From contig NW_002060943.1 in the NCBI RefSeq assembly GCF_000150275.1, positions 13,170,624-13,234,623 on the forward strand: 64,000 nucleotides of DNA, given 5' to 3'. Shown in pieces: positions 52,801 to 64,000 of the stretch. The DNA comes from Trichoplax adhaerens (Eukaryota > Placozoa > Uniplacotomia > Trichoplacea > Trichoplacidae). Positions within the stretch are counted from its first letter, which is position 1; every line of letters starts with the position of its first letter. The notes beneath the pieces were generated by a model. It did not search any database and was not told the DNA's origin. It was given only the letters and a program-made list of their open reading frames with translations. The translations under genes and the position numbers were made by a program.

Positions 52801-55800
52801 CGGCCTGGATTCATGGTGGCGTTTATCCGGCATTAATTATTTTATCCAAACTCCAGCAGGATGAAGAGATAGATAGTACAAAGTAATCTACTTTAGATAA
52901 ATACTGCTTAAAATTCTTATTTCATATCTAAGGACTTCGAATTTTTTAATGTTATGCCATTTTATTAAATACAGTCCATTGCAAGATTTCATTCCTCTCT
53001 TAATGAAACTATTATCAGCAGCTTTGCTACAGCTGCGAGATTTAGCTGCAAGATCTGTTGCTGCTTTCATTTCTAAAAGTTAGTTTAGAGAATATCATTT
53101 ATTAGGGTTGTGTATGAGTTTTAAGTACATACTAATTGGTTTCTAGGTAAATGTCTCGATACTGCCATTAAACTTTTGCGTGATATAAACGAAATGCCTT
53201 CACAAAATCACGTTCATGGCACTTTGATTACAGTTTATCACTTAGCCATTAACATCCTTCAATTGCGCGATTACAGCAGAATTAGGTAGCAAGTTAGATT
53301 TATCAATTATTTCAGACTGTTCTTGTTTATCAATAATGACCTGTAATACAGCTGGAAAGAGGCAACATTTGACTTGTGACTTGACTGTTACAAATTTCAA
53401 CATTATTTATAGTGATTCAAATGTCATGACCCTATATAATGAAGTTCTTAATCATATAAGGGTAAACAATTATCAATTTGATATATTACAATTTTTATTT
53501 ATCATATAGATCAAAATTGTAGAATTTGACATTTTTATTCACCTGCTTGTAATTTAATGGTAGGTGTTAACATCCAGTCTGCATTGTCCGGTTGTTCAGA
53601 AGGCATATCTTGATTTACTATGGCTATTCAGCAAGGAAATTTTTAAAGACAGCAGATTGCTCTATAAGTTGCATGAGAATTGCTGGGAGATGATAACAAA
53701 TTTCAACACGAATCATTCGCTCAAGGTTTGATAGTTACATAAACGAAAATAGCAAATTTATAAAGTCTACACTTGCCAATATGGATAATAATTCTTATTA
53801 TAATTTCTTAAGGTTGGATACCCACTTTATTTAAAAAGTGTTGCGAAGCTGTTGGTTAATTTATCTCTAGTCGATTTACGTAAGAATTTAAAGCAAAATT
53901 TAAGAAATGTTATACATCAGACTGTACTTGTCTATTCTAAATTGAGTTTTTGAATTTACGTTCATCGTAATTAGGTAAAAATGATACGCTTGAGAATAAC
54001 TACCTGGAAATCATGATTAAGTCGCCACATGATGATATTCGATATTCAGCTTTAACTGAATTGGCTTCAATTCTCTCAGACGATGTTTACAGTAACAAAA
54101 ATGATACAATGATTAATATCATGGTATATAGACGTATGCATTATCAATTTAATAGTAATTCTTCAAGTTCTAGTAATCCAAATTTAGATATCTGATAGTC
54201 ATTTGTGCTGTAAAAAATGGTGTTCTGTTTTAACTCCTGTTGTAAAGCGATACATTACATAAAATTTCTTACTCATGAACGACTATGCATCAACACGGCG
54301 GACACTAATATTATAAATTTTATTTATGGCTATAAGTTTAACATAAATCAAAGTATTCTGGATCGTTTACCAAAGGAAAACAATCTAGAATGTTTAACTG
54401 CTGCCTTTGATATGATCTATTTAATGGAAATTCGTGGATTTAATCCAGTGAAAGCAATTGGTTAGTGAGACTAGGGTGTAAATCAAGAGAATAACTGAAA
54501 AACTGGTAACTGTTTTTCTTCTTATTAGCTTCACAGATGACTTACTTTGCTTCTTTAAATTTCACACCTTTTTAGGGGACATAAAAATGATCTGGAATTT
54601 TATGGAAAGGTTAATTACCACATCGAAAAGTCTTTCCATGTGTTCCATGGGGCTGGTGACAGCGTCTATTATTCTGCGTGAGATGATTTTGATTTGCTAT
54701 AAACGGTAATAGAAGATGGATTATGATTACTTGTAAGGAATTATGCAGTGAAAGTAATATCTTCTATCCCTTGTAGATGTAATAACAGTAAAAGCCCCAT
54801 CATAAGCCAGTCGGATCTGGTATTATATTCTAATATCAATTATCAGCTCAGTATTAGTTTTAATTTCATTCATCATGTATTATTGGTAATGTACTATGCT
54901 AAAAGTATATTTCAATTCAAGGCTAAGTGCTTGCATCAGTGGTCTACCTGGATAACTGAGAAAAGCCAGTACGAAGTTCCTGAATCATATAGAATCGCAG
55001 CAGCAAATTCATTGTTTATTGTTGGACCAACTGCTACATCTATTTTATCGGAATTTGTATTGTTGGATGAATTTAGCAATATTTCACAAGAGCAGAGAGC
55101 GTTATGTAGTGTTTGTAGCAGGTAAAGCAGATACTATTCGAGCTACGATGTCGAGTATCTACTATGTAATTTTAAAAGCGTACAGGTATAGATGTAAATC
55201 AATGTAATCTGATATTACTTTGATGTATTTTATCAAATGTCTTGAAGCTGCATTATGAGTGGGTCTCGTTTATTGCAAGATGAACAATTAAGTGTTCGAA
55301 AGCCAGCTACTAGTTTTGTTGGCAAAATGATTGGATCAACTGTAAGTTGACGAAATACTATTTGTATTGGTTAATTAAAACATATCGTATTAAACTTTTT
55401 TGTTATTTCAGATAGAACCTCTCCACAGCACGTATGCGTTAGAGGTAAACAAAGGCTGTTAGCCGTAACTGCTGTGCTTGTGTCGGATATTAAGTAGTTA
55501 GATGGAAGCACTTTATTAACTGTAAAAAAACCTGATTATCTTATGAATTTGATTTATGCCGTAGATGCTGTTCGAACACTCCGGAAAATTTTTCTGGCAG
55601 ACTGATCTCATGTTACAAAGTTTAAAACTATTCCTATTGGGTCATAAGCCAATATCATCTGTCCTAGCTAAACTTATTCAAGAAAGGTATTAATAACTAC
55701 TTTAATTACTGTGTATGCATTTCATGTATAATTTTTAATTAAGCAGTTACATTGTGTTAGTGAGAATAACTTAATATTCGAACCCGAAAATCCTAACCTT

Positions 55801-56736
55801 TATGCTGAAGAAAGTCAACTGGTTATTTTAGCTACTAAAACCTTAAAGGTCTTGTCCTTTTCAAGTTTAATTCTTAGACATTTAGTGCGATGAAATTTTA
55901 CCGGCCATAGTATACTAAAAATATTGATAACATTTGTTAGGTTGTTGCTGGTCAATTTAATTTACTAGGTAACGAAAGTGCCAATAAATCGCCAATAGCG
56001 AAATTTAAGTTTTGGCTAGAAGGCTTACTTGATGAGTGTCTGAGAAGTTACGAGGCAATTATGTCGTACTTAAGCCATGGTTGTAATGCGTCTAAAGAAG
56101 GTATTTATTTCTATAAATTATTATAGGGAGCACTCTGTAATATTGTTTCAATTTTACTATACTCATCATTTGTCTATTTGCCCTTAATAGCAAATTACAA
56201 CTACTTTGGTGCTACTGGTCGTCAATGTGTATTTTTATCATTTTATCGATTATTGAAAACTTCTATCGCCATATTGGAAATTAGAAAAGATTTACGATAT
56301 CGAATTCAATGTTCTGAAGTATTTGAAGAACTTTATCACTTACCGGTACGATTAATACTGTTTGTTCTTTCAAGATCTGTTCCGCTAGCATTCTTTATCC
56401 ACTAAATCTTGAATTGATTATAATTATCGACATGAAACATGTAATAATTTAATAGTAATTGACATTATACTATGGCTTGTTTCAACAAAAATGCTTAATT
56501 TGTTATGTAACTTTGAAAGTGAACCTTTGAATAAAAGTAGTTCAATATTCAAGTACTATGCGAGATATGATTTTCTGCTAAGTTACATTATCGTATTTTG
56601 TCCATAATCTTTTTTGTGGAACTTTTACTCCTCTTATTATTAGGAAAATATTGAAGTACATCCACTTTTGCAAGCCCATCTCGATGAGCTAATGGATTTA
56701 GCTAAGCCTAAACGTGAAGATAGTACTGCAGATTAA
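43843..56736 (+). CDS. THADA: THADA homologue (tRNA methylation regulator, Trm732-type), ~53 exons
   Basis: A GT-AG chain of about 53 exons in consistent phase gives about 2,025 residues, close to human THADA (1,953). THADA/Trm732 is a HEAT/ARM-like scaffold that partners FTSJ1/Trm7 for 2'-O-methylation of tRNA position 32; in flies it also affects SERCA and energy storage. The DUF2428 core is plain in exon 52488-52882: THALNVMKVLYRDSSLGG, RNPIWTIRNASMHLYGALVS, RLFG-KR-DEHS, EFFSRYPSLKPFLLDEL. Other matching blocks: SKGRYALLHCIIKQAGPKV (47.54 kb), DDDIRMDAISLLCFSQ (48.77), TEDVEKIGDMFIKLL (51.43), AGLPLLIQSIVSSEP (51.94), QNHVHGTLITVYHLA (53.21). Start 43843 has A at -3 and G at +4, and exon 1 ends at 43878. 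Less certain: acceptors near 47486, 48203 and 54337. At 55105-55128 the frame changes (see findings). The last exon is 56644-56736; AATAAA lies at 56978. Confidence 0.93.
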
Positions 56737-59700
56737 AGCAGCTTTGGTGTACCAGAATTAATATGATTACTATTAATAGCGAAAAGGAAACGTCATAACA
56801 TAAAAATATGACCAACATAATTGGGAATTTACGAGCGTATTTATAAAGTGGCTTAAATTTATAATTGCAAGTGGAATTCAGTATCTTGATATACTTACTA
56901 ACTTTTTATTTAAAATTTCGGTAAAAATTTGCTAAATTTACAACTTGAATGATTATTATATAATGTATATTATTATCAATAAAACTATGAATTGCTCATT
57001 TTAATATAGTGAGACAAAAATTATCAAGTCCACAGATAAATACTGTATTTATCCGGCTTTATTACAACGCAATTCTGTGAAATTTGCAGTGGTTGTACCT
57101 GCACTGACAGACTAGTAAAATTATAGATTGTGAAATTGTACTTGTTTTGCTAAATAAATATAAACAAATTTATATATGTGCAATTGTACTTTTCATAGAT
57201 AGTGACTATTTTATTAGAAATAACTGTTGCTGGTCTACTGCAAATATCAAAATATCTACAATACATTCAACTACGTGATTTGTTGCTGATTTCGATCCCA
57301 TCGATTGCTATGATCATGCACTCTGTTAACGTAGAAAATGATCAGAACTCAGTTTGTTAGAATGCACCAGCGGCCGCTCCCAGACAGTGTAAAAGGAGCG
57401 AGCTCACAACGACTAGTGGTTCCGAAATTCAGTAGTCATAAAGGCTCGTCGAGCGATATAATAAACATTTTAATTGAATACTTTTGGAGTGATTGATTAC
57501 CTATTCGTACCGCGAGTGCATTAGGATATTAGTTACTAGAGGAGTTAATCCGTTCACAAAAAAAGAAATTTGTGACAAGCATATAAAAGGTAAAGTAGTT
57601 CAGTAGAAAAGAAGTTTAAATTTTAGTTCCAGCTAAGCATTAAGAAACTCAAGATACCATATGTAATTTTTTTTGATAGCTTGTTTGTTTAAGGTAGTAA
57701 TTCTGACCTTATTGTAATTCTTTTAATTAGATTTATAAGTAATTACTAAAGCTTAAATAAGCTGCTGTTTTTCCTTAGTTTGATTGGAATTTTCAAAGTA
57801 ATTGTTTCTTATAAATGTGTTTTAATTAATAACTCGAAAACAATGAAATTGTTTGGTAATATCATGCCAAATTACTAGTGGCAGCTATTGAAATATTAAA
57901 TGTCTAGAATGAACACTAGTAATGATTTCATAAATGGATTAGTAAGAAAGAAAGCATGATTGTTACCTTTTGTAATGATGAACTATGACTCATTTCTTAG
58001 CTTGAATTATATTATCAATAAACTATTACAGCATAGCTGCTAGCGAATCATAGCTTTAATTGCACTCGCTTTATTAACGGTACTAACATTTACTTTATCA
58101 TTCGTATTGCAGTATATTTTTGGCTAAGTTACATTTCACCACATAAATCTCTTTTTCAAAGAAGGAAGTGAAAATAAATTTATATCTTCCGTTGAATCAT
58201 TTTGTTATACCTTAACTTAAGTTAAGATGGTACTCGCTCACGGTCTCTGTTAATTAAATTATAATCTGTCAAGTGTAGTTTTAAAAGAAAAAATATAAGC
58301 TATAAGTGCTACAATATTTAGGGGATAGAATTTTAGATATTTTAGGGGCAATATCTTAACATGGATGATTTGGGAGGTATATAAGACTAGTAATATCAGT
58401 ACTGTACATACATTTTCACACACGTAAGAAATAAAATTTGTCAGTTTTATTCTATGTTATTCCAGGATTCGACTACAAAATCGGATTCTAACTAAATATA
58501 AATAATACCATTGTCACAACGTTGTTTGTGGCACAAATAACTAATTTATTCCTAATGTAACCGCTGTAACGTTAAATACCGTTGCTAATAAGTGTCACTA
58601 ACTCGACTAGGTCAGTATAAGATCTTATTCAGCAGTGAGTATACCCAGACAACTTCATAAGTCATCTTTATTCGAACGATAAAATATACTACTAGGTAAT
58701 GTAATATGAGAACCCATTCTATGATTAAAGACACGCTCTTATATACCTTTGCCAATTTCCATCGGTGTAAATTAATACATAATTCTATTTACAATATACT
58801 TGATTTTGTATAAAATATATTTATGATAATTATTATAGAATAAATATGTGTTCATTAATATTGTGTGCTTACCACTCTTACTCCTATTAACAAATCAACT
58901 AGACTTGTTACTTAACAATTCACAGTAACAAGTGTGACAATCTCTATTACACATTCTACTCTTATTAGATGATTTAAATCATCAGAGTCGCTAATAGAAA
59001 TCCATTAACGATTTAACATATCGTCACTCTACTTTAGATAAAAATATGAATAAATATTTTTTTATGTACGGTAATGATGAACCGTAACAACCATCAACAA
59101 TAAAACTTTTTCTGAGAAAGAAATAATTAATAGAATATCGGATTATAATTATAATCTATAATAGCAAGAAAGATTACTATTTTCGTTGTGCGACATTCTA
59201 AAGTAAAATTGAAAGCACATTTCACGTATCGATACTTTAACTAGGTAAAGTAAGATGCTATTTCTATTATCTATCGAATAATAAAATTGCAAGAATTCAA
59301 ACTTCCAACAAAAACTATTCGTGATTTGTTTTACTTTTTTTCAAACACATTATTTCATTAATTAAAAATAGAGGACCTCATGCTGTAAATATGCTGAAAA
59401 ATATTATGACAGTTTATGTATGATATTGCCTTTGTAAAATGTAAATGTTACAGATTTTCTTATACATACACCTGTACTGAGAGAAGTAGATAGAAGAAAA
59501 GCACATTACAACAGGCAAATTATTGGCGATAGCTAATTCAAATCTGATTATTGACGACAATCACATACACTTTTTGGCCAAGATTATGCTTATTTGCTGT
59601 TTGAATAAATCTATATAATCTGCCAATATCTACTCAATTTTGGTTAAAAGAGAACAAAGAAAAATTACAAGCACATACGTTCAAAGTTATCAAACCTTGC

Positions 59701-61979
59701 TATTTCCCTCCTTCCACCAAAACCTCCACATAGTTTCAGGTCTTTGCAGCTTCTTAAGCAAGCAGAATTTACATATAAATTTCGCATTACTGGTAAAATA
59801 CTGTAGTGATATAAACTATTAATGAATTATTAAGAATCACTTCAATATACGGTACTCAATTTCGATTGAAATATACGGTAATTAATATTACCAACAGCGA
59901 TGACTTTTTCTGCAAGATCGTTCATTTATTATTATGCTGGATAGATGATTAAAAATAATGATTTTCTACAATACCGGTAAAAGAATTTTTGAAAGAATTT
60001 ATTAAAGTTCTGATATAGCATCTTGCAGCTACTATAACAAGCAGCGCGATTTCTTACTAATTTTATAATGTCAACTGTATCAGCCTAGCAATAACAATTT
60101 CAACTTAATCCTACGTAAATTTCGGGGCTGCTCTATGTAAGTGTAATTGCATTACTAATCCCCATTTTAAAAGACCGTTACTTCTATTTAACTGATAGTA
60201 CCGTTGTAGGCCATCATTTTGATGTTCTCTAGCCTAAAATACTAATTTTCCATGATTAGTTTTACTTCTTCGCAATAATACAGTTAATATAAATGATAAA
60301 TACACTTGCAATTCCATGAATATGTGATTACGATATTATGATAAATCCTAACCAGAGTCAAGTCATTGGGCTCATGCTATATTTACGCTATATACTATAT
60401 GCATGCTATCTATGTATAGCATATACATATACTTTGATAATTCAATTTTGCCCTTCCCATACGATTATGGAAAATAAGTTTCCATTTGAAGACACTAGCA
60501 GCTATGCAATTAGTGTTAGCTTTATGTAAGTGTTTCTTTAAGCAAGTATAATGAAGGAAGTCGGTGGTAGGCAATGTACGATATAGTAGATTAATGTTGA
60601 AGTATATCGACAGTTTATACTCGTCGCTATTTATCATTAGCTTCAATGAATATGTTGTTATTGCTTACTGCTGATTGTTATTGCTTAATAAAAATACGCA
60701 ACTTAAAATACCGATAATTATATTGCAAAACCACATCATTAATATTACATAACGTGAAGTATTTCTTTATTACCCTTTTCCAATAGCCTATAATCTGCGA
60801 TTGCAGTTCTAATTTGCAAATTTTCAATTATGCTTTGTAGTCATGAAATAATATTAATTAACTTACGGTTACAGTAGTAGATTACCCTAAAAAAGATAAA
60901 AGCTATTTTAATTAGGTGCTAATTGAATATTATTAATTAATCAAGCTAGCAAGTCAGTCATTGAATGTATACTCGTATAATGATAGATTTTAATCGCATC
61001 GTTTTCATTATACATATTTAATTTCAGTTACTGATGTTTTCGACATCAATGTGATAACTATGATATTTGAAAATAGGATTGAAAGTTTACGGATTTTAAA
61101 TGAAATGGTGAATCTACCCTACGGCTTTAACTTGTATGATTTGTGCTATTTGGATTTTGTATGGTGAATTGAGTACGAATCACTTAAATCGTAAATTGAA
61201 ATAATACAGACCACCTCTTATATGCATGGCATTATATAAGATTAAAAATAAACCTGCAATAAAATAGTCTATCTTAGTATCTTATATAAAATTGACACAT
61301 TTAATAGAATACTAGTTTATCCTCGTGTAAGTACCGTAAGTGTCATGTGCTATGCAGGTGATTTATGCATTAGCTTTAGTTTAATTAGTCATCAAGCAAT
61401 TTTGTATTCATCAATCAATTTAATGATGCAAAATTATTATCCAATCAATGTTAATTCAATCTTTATTGGTATGCGTGGAAGCTATTGTCATGTTCCTATT
61501 CTATTCATGTTCATGCTAATCTTGAACTTATTGTACGTGTAGGCTCAACATTTGAGTCATTTTGATGCTAGTGTTGTGCTAATGATGCGTTTTTTAATTA
61601 TTATTATAATGATGATTGACTTAGATGATTGATATATTAGAAAAACGGATAGAAAGAAGTATCGACAAGAATGCCTGCCCACTTTAATTTATTTCTTCTC
61701 CATCATCCTGATGAATTGTAAGAGAATAATGGATGAATGATTGAAAACCGCTAACAAATAAAGGCGTATCCGATTTGGCTAATTAGAGCACGTTCCTAAC
61801 TGAAATAGACTTTGTAATGCTGATCTTGATTTGAAAGCATCGAGCATCCATGATAGCGTGCTCTTTACGTATTTTATCACTCATTTGTACAGCGATCAAA
61901 ATTGTTAACCCTATCGAGTAGACAAATTGTGACTATTTTTCTCAAATTATATATTTTGATTGTTGTTGAAAAGTAAAAT
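56737..61979. other. Long intergenic stretch, no gene seen
   Basis: AT-rich. AATAAA at 56978-56983 probably ends the THADA transcript. A GC-raised patch at 57360-57450 stands out. I could support no exon, tRNA or array in the remaining ~4.5 kb. Confidence 0.5.
57360..57450. other. GC-raised patch with a small hairpin
   Basis: About 90 bp with several CpGs in very AT-rich DNA. It contains GCGGCCGC, and GCTCC at 57374 can pair with GGAGC about 20 bases on. It could be a promoter or a short structured RNA; neither is shown. Confidence 0.3.
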
Positions 61980-62852
61980 ATGGCCAATCAGACTAGCAAT
62001 TCTACGATATTTGACGAGATTAAATCTATACGCAAAAAGGGCGTGAAATATCATGGCGAAGGCAATTATGAACGCGCGTTATTTTATTTTCAGAAAGCTG
62101 TAACTCAAATCAAATCGATAGCGGAGAGTAGTGATAGTCGTCGTCAACTTGAATATTCTATTTATCTCGCTATGGCTCAATCTTACCGGCAAAAATATCA
62201 ATTGATAGAAGCCAATGAATACAGCGGAAAAGCAGAAAAGTTAGCTGAGAAACTAGAAGAGGTCAAGATTTCTTATTGTTTCGATATCCAAGGCGACTGT
62301 AAACGACTTGAAGGTGATTTTATGGGTGCTTTGAGTGATTACAACAAATCACTTCAAATAAAATTAAAATCGTTAGGGAGTGAACATCTTGATGTCTGTA
62401 AGTCCTATCAGAAGATCGGCTTGGTCTACCAGAATCAAGGCAAGCATGACGAGGCTTTAAAGGAATACAATAAAGCATTAAGGATTTAACTGAAAATTCT
62501 TAAAAATAATCATCCAAGTATTGCTAAAACATATAACAACATTGCAAGTGTCTATAGCGATCAAGGCAAGTATGATGACGCTCTATCAATGTATAACAAG
62601 TCACTCAAGATTAAACTGACACAACTTGGCGACAATCATCCAAGTATTGCTGATACATATAACAACATTGCAAGTGTCTATGATAATCAAGGCAAGTATG
62701 ATGACGCTCTATCAATGTATAACAAGTCACTCAAGATTGATTTGACACAACTTGGCGACAATCATCCAAGTATTGCTACAACATTTCGCAACATTGCAAG
62801 TGTCTATAAAGATCAAGGCAAGTATGATGACGCTTTATCAATGCTTTTGTAA
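61980..62852 (+). pseudogene. TPR (kinesin-light-chain-like) repeat protein with in-frame stop
   Basis: ATG at 61980 opens 169 codons: a helical N-terminal part (FDEIKSIRKKGVKYHGEG) then tetratricopeptide repeats of the ~42-residue kinesin-light-chain type (YQKIGLVYQNQGKHDEALKE). At 62487-62489 a TAA follows KALRI, but the same frame runs on for another 120 codons with three more repeats (NNIASVYSDQGKYDDALSMY and near copies, LGDNHPSIA), ending SMLL at 62850. Sister repeats have AAA or GAT at the stop position (KSLKIKL, KSLKIDL), so one base change from AAA explains it. The last repeat also breaks off early, either by truncation or at a GTAAGG donor at 62850. TPR proteins act as interaction scaffolds. 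It may be a fresh pseudogene, a short functional product or a sequencing error. Confidence 0.8.
62503..62852 (+). repeat. 126 bp coding tandem repeats (TPR units)
   Basis: Nearly three units with 126 bp spacing and high nucleotide identity, each starting around AATCATCCAAGTATTGCT and holding ATCAAGGCAAGTATGATGAC. Such identity suggests recent unit expansion or gene conversion within the TPR gene. Confidence 0.85.
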
Positions 62853-64000
62853 GGTGTTTGATAAGTTATTTGCTTCCGATATTCTGCTTTTGATTATAAC
62901 GACAGCGCTAACAGCACAATACGATACCATACTGAAGTATTGTAGTCGGTAAACAACTTGTACAACAAGTATTTCTCAAAGGTTAGGTGTTTCAACCCTG
63001 TTCAATTCTAAGTCGGTCTATTAGTCTAAAAAGATCGAATAGATCGCAAAAATCGTTCAATGACAAACCTATTGTAGTAGTAGTGAGTAGTGCAGCCCCC
63101 ATATACCTTAAACATTGATTCTAAGGTTGTATGAGTATTCGTGCTAGTAGTTATAATATTGTTACGGTTTGGTATATCGTGATGAGATGGAGCTGGGATT
63201 AACTCACAAGGTACTCCGACTGTCGGATAGCTGATATATTCGACCTACTGACTCACAACAACTTGGTAATCTTCGGTTAAGTATAGTAATGCTTTATTTC
63301 TCTATTCACTAAACTGCCCATAACCGCGAGCTAAGAATAACGCAATGCACGTAAATCTTAAGTTATTGCCTGGCCATGCAGGACTTATTATCTCTGAAGA
63401 GAAATTCAATTTACTAATCGTTCACGCTCAACCACGAGCTCTGAGCAAACAACTTTGCCAAATATTTGAATACTATACTATTTAAATACAAGTATCCGTA
63501 ATGGTAATTGTGAGAATGATACGTCCCTTTACGCGTAATTTACATTCTAAACTCTACGCGATTACAAAACTAAGACTAGAAAAAGTATAGGTTGCAGTAG
63601 TTATTAGAGATGCTGTATTAGGTAACCTTAACACCTTAACATACGCAAGTAACGAAATCCTAGACTAACCAAGATAGATGTTGAATTCTGTATCCTGATG
63701 ATACTTTGCAACTAAATGTACATATAAGCAGGAGATTTCGTCTTCGAAGTTAAGTTAGTCGTAGCTAATCTGGTTCTTGGTGGAAGATGTAATTTATTCT
63801 CAAGATACGGAAGTCTTTGCTTAAAGTTAGACGCTTTATCACACAGTGATGCTATTACAAATTAATATCATATAGAGTTCAATGAAGTTAGTAACTTTAT
63901 TGCAGTAGAAACGAGATTGCATCTAGGCCGTAGAATCGACAAGAACTATTTACTGCTGAACCTTATCAAAATTACCCAAACTGATCGCTAACGAAGATTT
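62853..64000. other. 3' flank, no gene seen
   Basis: No further TPR unit or other exon could be supported up to the window edge. Confidence 0.5.

Noticed and set aside
57360-57450. Cloning-vector polylinker contamination (NotI, SacI and SpeI sites close together)
   Set aside because: Order and spacing do not match a polylinker and the flanks are ordinary AT-rich genomic sequence. The sites are probably coincidental.

Overview
This is a piece of an AT-rich, intron-dense animal nuclear genome. It carries a eukaryotic tRNA-Ser, GT-AG introns mostly under a few hundred bases, a nearly full-length THADA homologue in about 53 exons, a FERM-domain gene in 14 exons, two membrane-anchored GH13 (rBAT/maltase-like) genes and a tetratricopeptide-repeat (TPR) gene. 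The gene mix, small introns and TPR content fit a placozoan (Trichoplax-like) genome. That assignment is inference from family knowledge, not a search result.

Layout. 1-5.2 kb: tRNA-Ser(UGA) and a duplicated ~155 bp block, otherwise no gene seen. 5.27-7.15 kb (+): first GH13/SLC3A1-like type II membrane protein. 7.7-14.5 kb: no gene seen; a very diverged ~141 bp array, a diverged ~250 bp duplication and an ~80-90 bp GATC-rich array. 14.5-22.6 kb: less AT-rich, no firm gene; a ~190 bp array containing an assembly gap, a ~206 bp array, a hairpin and a GC-raised island with a coding-like exon. 22.68-24.61 kb (+): second GH13/SLC3A1-like paralogue. 26.1-26.4 kb: recent 130 bp duplication. 28.48-34.23 kb (-): FERM-domain protein, reconstructed at 708 residues. 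36.3-38.4 kb: GTAC-palindrome cluster and a ~230 bp array. 40.3-42.5 kb: exon-like segments on the minus strand next to a 106 bp array that runs into one of their predicted splice acceptors. 42.9-43.3 kb (-): small unidentified gene head-to-head with THADA. 43.84-56.74 kb (+): THADA. 56.7-62.0 kb: no gene seen. 61.98-62.85 kb (+): TPR gene with an in-frame stop.

The genes do not form one pathway. THADA partners FTSJ1/Trm7 in tRNA position-32 methylation. The FERM protein is a membrane-cortex adaptor. The two GH13 proteins are probable cell-surface glucosidases or amino-acid-transporter heavy-chain relatives. I found no obvious new multi-gene system. The least ordinary points are the satellite array touching a splice acceptor, the frame break in THADA, the in-frame stop in the TPR gene, and two nearly intronless GH13 paralogues beside very intron-rich genes. 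All exon models were read by eye from splice sites, phase continuity and family similarity.
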